From Micavibrio_C sp964577255 (GTDB lineage: Bacteria; Pseudomonadota; Alphaproteobacteria; Micavibrionales; Micavibrionaceae), in contig CAZNYM010000062.1 in NCBI GenBank assembly GCA_964577255.1, positions 1-8,051 on the forward strand: a stretch of 8,051 nt of DNA, given 5' to 3'. The notes under the pieces were generated by a model, which did not search any database, had not been told where the DNA came from, and saw only the letters and a program-made list of their open reading frames with translations. How positions within the stretch are numbered: position 1 is the first letter of the stretch; every line of letters begins with the position of its first letter. Shown here in pieces: positions 1 through 8,051 of the stretch. The position numbers were made by a program, and so were the translations under genes.

Positions 1-2866
<2,866 letters not shown>

Positions 2867-2870
<4 letters not shown>

Positions 2871-3370
2871 CGCTTCAGGGACTGGATCAGATCCGACCGG
2901 CTCGCTCGTGCTGTGGCTTCAAGATGCTCGCCGCCCTGGATCAGCGATTTATCGTCGCCAGGAAGAAACCGCGCCGCCGCGTTGGCATTGCCGATCGCCT
3001 GTGTTGCTTTGAAAGTCACTTGCTGGTAATGGCCGGCATCGGAGTTATCCGGGCTATTGACCGGACGTCCCGCATCCGCCTTCATTTTGGCCAGCGCGCC
3101 CTGCAGGCTGGTGTAATCGCCCGGATTCATTTGCGCGGGCTTGACGGCGCCCGCCGCCTTTTCCACCGCGCGTCTATAGCTGTCGGCCGCGCCTGTGATG
3201 GCGCTCGAGCACTGCTCCCACTGCGCGGGGCTGCCAAGGGCGGCTTTATTGCAGGCAGCCTTGATCGATTGCACGGGAAGGCTCTCCATCGGGTCGGCGG
3301 CCTGGGCTGTGCTGACCAGAAGACCAGCAGCGGCGGAAGCGAGAAGTTTGCTGAGTTTAAAATCGACCAT
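2867..3370 (-). CDS. Predicted exported protein of unknown function
   Basis: I do not recognise this 167-residue protein. The chosen ATG (3370) is preceded by a GAAGG Shine-Dalgarno sequence ending four bases upstream, and gives a typical Sec signal peptide: MVDFK, a hydrophobic alanine/leucine core, then a likely cut after TAQA (residue 24). An upstream in-frame ATG at 3427 would add 19 residues ahead of the signal and would lie upstream of the predicted promoter, so I reject it. The mature part is about 143 residues, mostly polar and alanine-rich, likely helical, with no other membrane segment. It has two cysteines (40 and 54) flanking a tryptophan, which could form one disulfide. It is probably monocistronic, with its own promoter at 3398-3427. 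Its TAG stop overlaps the carB TAA stop by four bases, and no terminator lies between the two genes. The signal peptide, start context and promoter support a real gene; the function is unknown. Confidence 0.8.
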
Positions 3371-3392
3371 AACACCTTCTTTTTTACATAAT

Positions 3393-3423
3393 TTAAGATT
3401 ATAGTTCTTCGACCTCATATAAG
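3393..3423 (+). promoter_or_regulatory. Possible promoter for rplS
   Basis: A TATAAG (3418-3423, five of six matches to TATAAT) lies upstream of rplS, with a weak TTAAGA (3393-3398) as the best -35 at a long 19-base spacing. If used, it would give a leader of about 127 bases containing the small ORF at 3491-3526. The -10 overlaps the -35 of the divergent promoter, so the two could compete for RNA polymerase. A second weak option is TTGCGA (3435-3440) with TAAAAA (3458-3463). rplS needs a promoter in this region because the upstream gene points away, but which one is uncertain. Confidence 0.3.
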
Positions 3424-3427
3424 GCAA
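3398..3427 (-). promoter_or_regulatory. Sigma70-type promoter for the exported protein gene
   Basis: On the - strand the -10 box is a perfect TATAAT (3398-3403) and the -35 box is TTGCCT (3422-3427, four of six consensus bases), separated by 18 bases. Transcription would start near 3391, giving a leader of about 20 bases that carries the GAAGG ribosome binding site. Position, spacing and the AT-rich setting agree. The call is from sequence only. Confidence 0.65.
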
Positions 3428-3490
3428 ATTCTTCTTGCGATTCCAGCATAAAAAAGTTAAAAACCCCCAGCCTTACAGGGCAATTTACCC

Positions 3491-3526
3491 ATGAAAAACA
3501 CAAGCTGGCCGCCGGGCATTGCCTGA
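3491..3526 (+). CDS. Possible leader peptide (11 codons) upstream of rplS
   Basis: This short frame reads MKNTSWPPGIA and stops with TGA 30 bases before the rplS ATG. An AGGG (3477-3480) lies ten bases before its ATG. It contains Pro-Pro-Gly, a motif known to slow ribosomes and to depend on elongation factor P. The bases just before it (3476-3484) can pair with its last codons and stop (3518-3525) in an 8-bp helix with one bulged G, so translating the frame would open that helix. This suggests, but does not show, translation-coupled control of rplS. A frame this short could easily arise by chance. Confidence 0.25.
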   Translation: MKNTSWPPGIA

Positions 3527-3556
3527 TTACGGGCCGCGCAAAAAGGGACTAATACT

Positions 3557-4033
3557 ATGAATACGCTGCAAAAATTCGAGGCCAAGACTCTGGCCCAGAC
3601 GGTCGGCAAAAAGAAACTGCCCGACTTCGCCCCCGGCGACACCCTTAAAGTCAACGTCCTGATCCGCGAAGGATCCGGCCAGGAAGCCCGCGAGCGTGTC
3701 CAGGCTTACGAGGGCGTGTGCATCGGCCGCAGCGGCCACGGCATCAACGAAAGCTTCACCGTGCGCAAGATCAGCTATGGCGAAGGCGTCGAGCGTGTTT
3801 TCCCGCTCTACAGCCCCCGCATTGAAAGCGTGGAGCTGGTGCGCCGCGGCTCGGTCCGCCGCGCCAAGCTTTATTACCTGCGCGACCGCCGCGGCAAAGC
3901 CGCGCGCATCGCCGAGCTGACGACGGGCATCGCTGCCAAGGACGACAAAGAAGCCATGGCGGCCGCCCTGGCCGAAGCCAAAGCGGCATCGACGGCCACC
4001 AAGCTGGAAAAGAAACCCAAGAAGGCCAAATAA
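3557..4033 (+). CDS. rplS: Large ribosomal subunit protein bL19
   Basis: L19 is a component of the 50S subunit near the interface with the 30S subunit. The 158-residue product has the family core over residues 1 to about 115: the N-terminal helix (MNTLQKFEAK), the PGDTLKVNV strand, the VQAYEGVCIGR and VRKISYGEGVERVFPLYSP blocks, and the RRAKLYYLRDRRGKAARI end. Beyond this, about 40 residues form an alanine-, lysine- and glutamate-rich tail absent from the roughly 115-residue E. coli protein; such tails are common in alphaproteobacterial L19. The ATG has a GGGA sequence eight bases upstream. The usual neighbours rpsP, rimM and trmD are not beside it: the gene upstream is divergent and gpmA downstream is convergent, so rplS seems to be transcribed alone and to end at the hairpin at 4054-4083. 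Confidence 0.97.
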   Translation: MNTLQKFEAKTLAQTVGKKKLPDFAPGDTLKVNVLIREGSGQEARERVQAYEGVCIGRSGHGINESFTVRKISYGEGVERVFPLYSPRIESVELVRRGSVRRAKLYYLRDRRGKAARIAELTTGIAAKDDKEAMAAALAEAKAASTATKLEKKPKKAK

Positions 4034-4053
4034 GGCCGGCTACGGAAGTTTTT

Positions 4054-4083
4054 AAAAAGCGGCCTGCCATCAGGCCGCTTTTT
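4054..4083. terminator. Bidirectional rho-independent terminator shared by rplS and gpmA
   Basis: A perfect 13-bp inverted repeat (arms 4054-4066 and 4071-4083, loop CCAT) has the GC-rich block GCGGCCTG flanked by A5 on the left and T5 on the right. It can therefore act as an intrinsic terminator on both strands. It lies 20 bases after the rplS stop. On the - strand its right arm encodes the last gpmA codons (Lys-Ala-Ala) and the TGA stop runs into the loop, so the coding end and the terminator share bases. Confidence 0.9.
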
Positions 4084-4705
4084 GTTCGTCCAGATAATAT
4101 TTTTTCCGGATCTTTCCGTTTTCGAACTCAAGCACCAGAGGCGAGCCCGTCGGAATTTCCGTCTGGTTGATGTTCTCGGGCGTGTTTTCGCCTAGGATGA
4201 TCAGAAGCGCGCGCAGGCTGTTGCCGTGTGCAGCGATCAGGACATTCTTCCCCTGCTCGACCAGCGGCTTGATCGCGGCGCTGTAATAAGGCCGCACGCG
4301 CTTTTCCACCACGTCCTTGAGGCTTTCACCGCCAGGAGGCTGGACGTCGTAGGAACGGCGCCAGATATGCACCTGTTCCTCGCCGTATTTCTTCTTGGTT
4401 TCATCCTTGTTGAGGCCCGTGAGATCGCCGTAATCGCGCTCTCGCAGATCGTCATGCGCGATCATGGTTTTCAGCAAAGCCTCCTGGCCGCAGGATTCGA
4501 GGGCAATTTCGGCCGTGTGCCGGGCCCGCTGCAGGGTGCTGGTGAAGACCTGATCGAACTTTATGCCCGCCGCCGCCAGCTTGCGTCCCGCGTCGCGGGC
4601 TTCTTCCACGCCCTTGTCGCTCAGATCGATATCATGAAAGCCGGTGAAACGGTTTTCAAGATTCCACTGGCTTTGACCATGACGTAGAAGAACAAGCTTA
4701 TTCAT
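4070..4705 (-). CDS. gpmA: 2,3-bisphosphoglycerate-dependent phosphoglycerate mutase
   Basis: This cytosolic glycolytic and gluconeogenic enzyme interconverts 3- and 2-phosphoglycerate through a phosphohistidine. The 211-residue protein starts with LVLLRHGQSQWN, placing the phosphorylated histidine at residue 9. It also has the STLQRARHTAE block (56-66), the LRERDYGDL acid (Glu89), and the second catalytic histidine in AAHGNSLRALL (His160). The C-terminal block TEIPTGSPL (182-190) is typical of GpmA rather than of general histidine phosphatases. It is shorter than the roughly 250-residue E. coli enzyme, as is usual for the compact alphaproteobacterial form. The ATG at 4705 is fixed by an in-frame TGA just upstream, and AGGAG lies ten bases before it. 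A gene for a six-cysteine exported protein ends 22 bases upstream on the same strand, with no terminator between, so the two are probably cotranscribed. Confidence 0.95.
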   Translation of the reverse strand: MNKLVLLRHGQSQWNLENRFTGFHDIDLSDKGVEEARDAGRKLAAAGIKFDQVFTSTLQRARHTAEIALESCGQEALLKTMIAHDDLRERDYGDLTGLNKDETKKKYGEEQVHIWRRSYDVQPPGGESLKDVVEKRVRPYYSAAIKPLVEQGKNVLIAAHGNSLRALLIILGENTPENINQTEIPTGSPLVLEFENGKIRKKYYLDEQKAA

Positions 4706-4727
4706 CGCGCATCAACTCCTGACACTC

Positions 4728-5159
4728 CTATTTGGCTTTAAGGCAGACATCCGGCAGACGCGGACGCTGCCCGGGTACCCCCTGCTCGAGAACCGGCGTA
4801 AAGCATGTTCCCTTCGCGGGATCTTCCTTGACGGCGCTGCGCGCCACCACGGCCACAAGAGGGTTCTGTCCCTGGCCGTCGCCCCTGAGCTGGTGCGTGA
4901 CCGTCTTGCAGACCGCCCCTGTCTCCTTTTGCATATCGGCGAAATAGCTGAAGCAGCTTTTAGCTAGATTATCGCCGGCAGGAACGTCGGCAAAAAGCTG
5001 GCTCTTCTTTTTCTCCGTGGCAAACTGGCAGGTCGCCACGACGGATTTCGGTGTAAGTTTCAGGGTGGAACATTCCGCGACGGGTGCCTCTTCCTCCGCC
5101 AGGGCGGAGGCCGAGAACAGGGCGGGCGCAAACGCAAAAAATGCTAATTTTTTCAACAT
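4728..5159 (-). CDS. Predicted periplasmic six-cysteine protein of unknown function
   Basis: I do not recognise this 143-residue protein. The ATG at 5159 has an excellent AGAGAGG site six bases upstream. The N-terminus is a clear Sec signal peptide: MLKKL, an aromatic/alanine hydrophobic core, and a likely cut after ALA at residue 21, leaving an acidic EEE start. The mature part of about 122 residues holds six cysteines (30, 44, 69, 84, 119, 139). An even number in an exported protein suggests up to three disulfides. There is no lipobox and no second membrane segment. It is the first gene of a unit with gpmA: its TAG stop directly abuts gpmA's ribosome-binding region. Transcription probably starts from the promoter at 5196-5225. 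The link to a glycolytic gene does not suggest a function and may only reflect shared transcription. Confidence 0.82.
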   Translation of the reverse strand: MLKKLAFFAFAPALFSASALAEEEAPVAECSTLKLTPKSVVATCQFATEKKKSQLFADVPAGDNLAKSCFSYFADMQKETGAVCKTVTHQLRGDGQGQNPLVAVVARSAVKEDPAKGTCFTPVLEQGVPGQRPRLPDVCLKAK

Positions 5160-5195
5160 GTTATACCTCTCTGTTTTTGTTATTTAGTAGTCAGA

Positions 5196-5225
5196 ACTAT
5201 GCCTCTATGTACCCCCCCCTGTCAA
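5196..5225 (-). promoter_or_regulatory. Promoter for the six-cysteine protein-gpmA unit, with a G8 spacer
   Basis: On the - strand there is a perfect -35 box TTGACA (5220-5225) and a -10-like CATAGT (5196-5201, four of six matches) 18 bases away. The spacer begins with eight consecutive G (5212-5219) immediately after the -35 box. Transcription would start near 5190, giving a leader of about 30 bases that includes the AGAGAGG ribosome binding site. The -35 match is strong and the -10 only fair. Confidence 0.55.
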
Positions 5226-5302
5226 TCCCCGGAAAAGCTTTGATTCCCCCGGTAAATGTTGTAAACACAGGGCGTTGGCAGCGGGCGAGGGCTCCGGTTT
5301 TA

Positions 5303-5367
5303 CGGTCGACTGCTGACAGCGGCACCCCACACACAGCTTCCGCGTTGCCGCTGTCAGCTGTCCACCG
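5303..5367 (+). repeat. Imperfect 22-bp inverted repeat in the pnp leader region
   Basis: Arms 5303-5324 and 5346-5367 match at 20 of 22 positions. The inner 13 pairs (5312-5324 with 5346-5358) are perfect, and the loop is 21 bases. There is no T-tract after it, so it does not look like an intrinsic terminator. It lies 106 bases before the pnp start codon, where RNA would form a long stem. In E. coli, RNase III cuts a long stem in the pnp leader and PNPase then represses its own message, so a similar role is plausible here. That role is inference from position and shape. Confidence 0.75.
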
Positions 5368-5473
5368 CCAAATCGGCCCTCTCTCACTTCCGCAAATGTC
5401 GCGCCGCGAAGGCAGGCCATATGGAGCCTGCGCGCGGCCTTATCTGTCTACGTACAAAAGGAATGTAACGAAC

Positions 5474-7627
5474 ATGTTTAAAGTTTACCGCAAGGAAATC
5501 GATTTCGCCGGCCAGAAACTGATTCTGGAGACCGGCAAGATCGCCCGCCAGGCAGACGGCGCCGTGATGGCGACCATCGGCGGCACCACCGTCCTGTGCA
5601 CGGCCGTGGCCGCGCGCAGCGTCAAAGAGGGGCAGGATTTCTTCCCCTTGAGCGTCCACTATCAGGAGAAAGCGTTCGCCGCCGGCAAAATCCCGGGCGG
5701 ATTCTTCAAGCGCGAAGGCCGTCCCAGCGAGAAGGAAGTACTGACCAGCCGCCTGATCGACCGCCCGATCCGTCCGCTGTTCCCCGAGAATTTCCTCAAC
5801 GAAGTACAGGTCATCGCCACCGTGCTGTCGCACGATCTGATGAACGATCCCGATATCGTCGCCATGATCGGCTGCTCGGCCGCCCTGACGATCTCGGGCA
5901 TCCCGTTCATGGGCCCGATCGGCGCGACGCGCGTGGGTTACGTCAACGGTCAGTACGTACTGAACCCCAACATGCGCCAACGAGAAGAATCGATCCTCGA
6001 CCTCGTCGTCGCCGGCACCAACGAAGGTGTGCTGATGGTTGAATCCGAAGCCCAGGAACTGCCCGAAGATGTCATGCTGGGCGCGGTCATGCACGGCTGG
6101 AACGGCTTCCAGCCGGTCATCAAGGCTATTATCGACCTTGCCGAAATGTGCGCGAAAGATCCCTGGCCGATCCCCGAGGCCCGCCCCGAAGTGGTCGAGA
6201 TGAGCAAAGCCCTGAAAGCCAAATTCGAATCCGAACTGGCCCAGGCTTATCTCGAGCCCGTGAAACTGGTGCGCCAGGAAAAAGTGGCCGTCATCCGCGA
6301 CAAAGCCATCGAGACCTTCATCAACGAAGAAAAGAAAATCACCAAGGAAACCGTTTCCGGCGCGTTCTTTACGCTGGAATCGGGCGTGGTGCGCGGGCGC
6401 ATTCTGAAGGAAGGTCGCCGTATCGACGGCCGCGACACCAAAACCGTTCGCCCGATCGTCTGCGAAGTCGGTGTCCTGCCGCGCACGCACGGCTCCGCCT
6501 TGTTCACCCGTGGCGAAACCCAGGCACTGGCCGTCACCACGCTTGGCACCGGCCAGGACGAGCAGATCATCGACGCACTGGAAGGCGAATACAAACAGCG
6601 CTTCATGCTGCACTACAACTTCCCCCCCTACTCGGTGGGCGAAGCCGGCCGCATGAGCAGCCCCGGCCGCCGCGAAATCGGCCACGGCAAGCTGGCCTGG
6701 CGCGCAATCAATCCGCTGCTGCCCAAGACCGAGGATTTCCCCTACACTATTCGCACGGTTTCGGAGATCACAGAGTCGAACGGCTCATCCTCAATGGCCA
6801 CGGTGTGCGGCACTTCGCTGTCGATGATGGACGCCGGCGTGCCGTTGGCGCGCCCCATCGCCGGGATCGCCATGGGCCTGATCAAAGAAGGTAAGGATTT
6901 CGCTGTTATCTCCGACATCCTGGGTGATGAAGATCACCTGGGTGACATGGATTTCAAGGTTGCCGGCACCGACAAGGGCATCACCGCGCTGCAGATGGAC
7001 ATCAAAATCACGTCGATCACCGAGGAGATCATGAAAATCGCCCTGAAGCAGGCCGGCGAAGGCCGCTTGCATATTCTGGGTGAAATGGCCAAGGCCCTCA
7101 CCGAGGCGCGCAAGGAGCTGAGCCAGCACGCACCGCAGATCGTGACCCTGACTATTCCCAAGGACAAGATCCGCGATGTGATCGGTACGGGCGGTAAGGT
7201 GATCCGCGAGATCGTCGAAACCACTGGTACCAAAATCGACATCGAAGATGACGGCACTATCAAGGTTGCCGCCACCGACGCTGCCGCGATCGAAAAAGCC
7301 GTCAAGATCATCAAGGGCCTGACCGACGAGCCGGAGATCGGCAAGGTCTACGACGGCAAAGTCGCCAAGGCCGCCGATTTCGGTGCTTTCGTAACCTTCA
7401 TGCCAGGCAAGGACGGGCTGGTCCACATCTCCGAACTCGCCGACCGCCGCGTCGCCAAGACCACCGACGTGGTCAAGGAAGGCGACCTGGTCAAGGTGCT
7501 GCTGATCGGCTTCGATGAGCGCGGCAAGGTCAAGCTGTCGATGAAACGCGTCGACCAGGCCTCGGGCGATGTGCTTCCGGCCAAGGAAAAATCGCGCCGC
7601 GATGAAGAGCAGCGCGAAGCGGGCTGA
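5474..7627 (+). CDS. pnp: Polyribonucleotide nucleotidyltransferase (PNPase)
   Basis: PNPase degrades RNA 3'-to-5' with phosphate, releasing nucleoside diphosphates, and is a core subunit of the RNA degradosome in many bacteria. The ATG at 5474 gives 717 residues and the classic start MFKVYRKEIDFAGQKL; AAGGAA lies about ten bases upstream. Domains in order: first RNase PH domain with PGGFFKREGRPSEKE, ending in RLIDRPIRPLFP; the helical linker (about 240-320); the catalytic second RNase PH domain with FPPYSVGEAGRMSSPGRRE and GDEDHLGDMDF, whose Asp485 and Asp491 align with the E. coli catalytic aspartates; the KH domain (about 560-610, loop GTGG); and the S1 domain (about 622-690, GKVAKAADFGAFV, DGLVHISEL, KVKLSMKR). 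The open frame runs upstream to 5084, but the extra residues overlap the opposite gene and match nothing in the family. The long leader with an inverted repeat suggests post-transcriptional control. A terminator follows 12 bases after the stop. Confidence 0.98.
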   Translation: MFKVYRKEIDFAGQKLILETGKIARQADGAVMATIGGTTVLCTAVAARSVKEGQDFFPLSVHYQEKAFAAGKIPGGFFKREGRPSEKEVLTSRLIDRPIRPLFPENFLNEVQVIATVLSHDLMNDPDIVAMIGCSAALTISGIPFMGPIGATRVGYVNGQYVLNPNMRQREESILDLVVAGTNEGVLMVESEAQELPEDVMLGAVMHGWNGFQPVIKAIIDLAEMCAKDPWPIPEARPEVVEMSKALKAKFESELAQAYLEPVKLVRQEKVAVIRDKAIETFINEEKKITKETVSGAFFTLESGVVRGRILKEGRRIDGRDTKTVRPIVCEVGVLPRTHGSALFTRGETQALAVTTLGTGQDEQIIDALEGEYKQRFMLHYNFPPYSVGEAGRMSSPGRREIGHGKLAWRAINPLLPKTEDFPYTIRTVSEITESNGSSSMATVCGTSLSMMDAGVPLARPIAGIAMGLIKEGKDFAVISDILGDEDHLGDMDFKVAGTDKGITALQMDIKITSITEEIMKIALKQAGEGRLHILGEMAKALTEARKELSQHAPQIVTLTIPKDKIRDVIGTGGKVIREIVETTGTKIDIEDDGTIKVAATDAAAIEKAVKIIKGLTDEPEIGKVYDGKVAKAADFGAFVTFMPGKDGLVHISELADRRVAKTTDVVKEGDLVKVLLIGFDERGKVKLSMKRVDQASGDVLPAKEKSRRDEEQREAG

Positions 7628-7639
7628 TAATGACATAAA

Positions 7640-7664
7640 CGGGGGCATCGCCATGATGCCCCCG
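7640..7664 (+). terminator. Rho-independent terminator after pnp
   Basis: A perfect 10-bp stem (arms 7640-7649 and 7655-7664, loop GCCAT) built on GGGGG/CCCCC is followed by CTTTCCTTT, an imperfect T-rich tract. It begins 12 bases after the pnp stop codon. The interrupted T-run suggests incomplete termination, so some readthrough into the next gene, which starts 22 bases later, is possible. Confidence 0.8.
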
Positions 7665-7686
7665 CTTTCCTTTGAGAGAGATTACC

Positions 7687-8051
7687 ATGGCGCTATCCCT
7701 CCCCCGTGTCATCGGCCATCGCGGCGCGTGCGGCTACGCGCCAGAAAACACGCTGGAATCGATAAAGACGGCGGCGGAGCTGGGCGTAAAATGGGTCGAG
7801 CTTGATGTCAAGCTGACCCGCGACGGCGTGGCCATCATCTTTCACGATGACGATCTCGACCGCACCACCAACGGCGGCGGCCCGGTGAAAGACCGCACTT
7901 ACGAAGAAATTTCTCAGCTTGAAGCCGGCAGCTGGTTCGCCGACAGCTTCGCGGGCGCGAAGATCCCGACGCTCGAGGAAGCTCTGGACGTCATTCTTGA
8001 ATTCAATCTGGGCCTCAATCTCGAAATCAAGCCCTGCCCCGGCCGCGAGAA
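7687..8051 (+). CDS. Glycerophosphodiester phosphodiesterase, 3'-partial
   Basis: Enzymes of this family hydrolyse glycerophosphodiesters from phospholipid turnover to glycerol-3-phosphate and an alcohol. The first 121 codons are visible and the window ends inside the gene, with no stop. The GDPD hallmarks are present: GHRGACGYAPENT (residues 10-22) with catalytic His11, the metal-binding pair Glu38 and Asp40 in VELDV, the second catalytic histidine His53 in FHDDDLDRTTNG, the LEAGSWF block (78-84), IPTLEEAL (93-100), and a further metal ligand Glu113 in LNLEIKP. The N-terminus has no signal peptide, so this is most likely a cytosolic UgpQ-like enzyme rather than the periplasmic GlpQ type. The ATG at 7687 has GAGAGAG six bases upstream. 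No strong promoter is seen in the 59-base gap after pnp, so it may depend partly on readthrough. The symbol ugpQ is possible but not certain. Confidence 0.93.
   Translation, partial: MALSLPRVIGHRGACGYAPENTLESIKTAAELGVKWVELDVKLTRDGVAIIFHDDDLDRTTNGGGPVKDRTYEEISQLEAGSWFADSFAGAKIPTLEEALDVILEFNLGLNLEIKPCPGRE

Larger units (their letters stand above)
5160..5473. other. 314-base divergent intergenic region between the - strand unit and pnp
   Basis: This stretch lies between two start codons that point away from each other. From left to right it holds the ribosome binding site and promoter of the - strand unit (to 5225), an AT-richer part with a weak + strand promoter candidate (TTGATT 5240-5245, TAAACA 5262-5267), the large inverted repeat at 5303-5367, a second small hairpin (arms 5412-5417 and 5426-5431, six pairs, loop of eight), and the pnp ribosome binding site AAGGAA (5458-5463). 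The pnp frame stays open through most of it, but I see no sign of protein coding: the product would be low-complexity and would run backwards through a promoter and into the opposite gene. rpsO, the usual pnp neighbour, is absent. Confidence 0.7.

Noticed and set aside
2883..2893. GGATC-A-GATCC inverted repeat just after carB, considered as a terminator
   Set aside because: The loop would be one base, which cannot form a normal hairpin, and no T-tract follows.
2924..3391. + strand open frame (155 codons) opposite the exported protein gene
   Set aside because: It has no ribosome binding site and an arginine-rich, unstructured composition; the opposite strand has a signal peptide, a ribosome binding site and a promoter.
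3371..3427. Longer start for the - strand exported protein gene
   Set aside because: The upstream ATG at 3427 lies ahead of the predicted promoter and would put 19 polar residues before the signal peptide. The ATG at 3370 has the ribosome binding site.
5084..5473. In-frame upstream extension of pnp by 130 codons
   Set aside because: The added residues do not resemble PNPase, run over the opposite gene's start, promoter and the inverted repeat, and have no ribosome binding site. The ATG at 5474 gives the standard PNPase start.
5384..6685. Long - strand open frame (433 codons) opposite pnp
   Set aside because: It is the antisense shadow of a high-GC gene: composition is unlike a real protein and the + strand carries unmistakable PNPase.
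6791..7654. - strand open frame (287 codons) opposite the end of pnp
   Set aside because: It is a shadow covering the KH and S1 domains of pnp and begins beyond the pnp terminator stem's left arm.

Overview
The window is a GC-rich piece of bacterial chromosome made almost entirely of housekeeping genes. Protein-level features (CarB, an L19 with a long basic tail, a short 211-residue GpmA, a 717-residue PNPase with KH and S1 domains, two Sec-type signal peptides) fit a Gram-negative proteobacterium. Alphaproteobacteria is my best guess from resemblance alone; no rRNA or other lineage marker is present. I see no mobile element, CRISPR array, tRNA, rRNA or phage gene.

Layout. (1) Positions 1-2870, + strand: carB, large subunit of carbamoyl-phosphate synthetase, missing about 148 N-terminal codons at the window edge. 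(2) 2867-3370, - strand: a small predicted exported protein of unknown function whose stop codon overlaps the carB stop codon tail to tail. (3) 3371-3556: a divergent control region with a good sigma70-type promoter for the exported protein and a leader for rplS that holds an 11-codon upstream ORF. (4) 3557-4033, + strand: rplS (ribosomal protein L19). (5) 4054-4083: a bidirectional terminator shared by rplS and the convergent gpmA, partly built from the last gpmA codons. (6) 5159 down to 4070, - strand: a two-gene unit, a six-cysteine predicted periplasmic protein followed after 22 bases by gpmA (phosphoglycerate mutase). (7) 5160-5473: a 314-base divergent intergenic region with a promoter for the - strand unit (its spacer contains eight consecutive G) and a large imperfect inverted repeat that would lie in the pnp leader. 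(8) 5474-7627, + strand: pnp, closed by a terminator at 7640-7664. (9) 7687 to the end, + strand: the first 121 codons of a glycerophosphodiester phosphodiesterase.

The genes do not form one pathway. They cover pyrimidine/arginine precursor synthesis (carB), translation (rplS), glycolysis (gpmA), RNA decay (pnp) and phospholipid turnover (GDPD), as separate short transcription units in alternating orientation. rplS and pnp are both away from their common partners (trmD and rpsO), so each seems to have its own promoter and leader. No convincing new multi-gene system is present. The points most worth a second look are regulatory: the inverted repeat before pnp, the G8 promoter spacer, and the PPG-containing upstream ORF before rplS.
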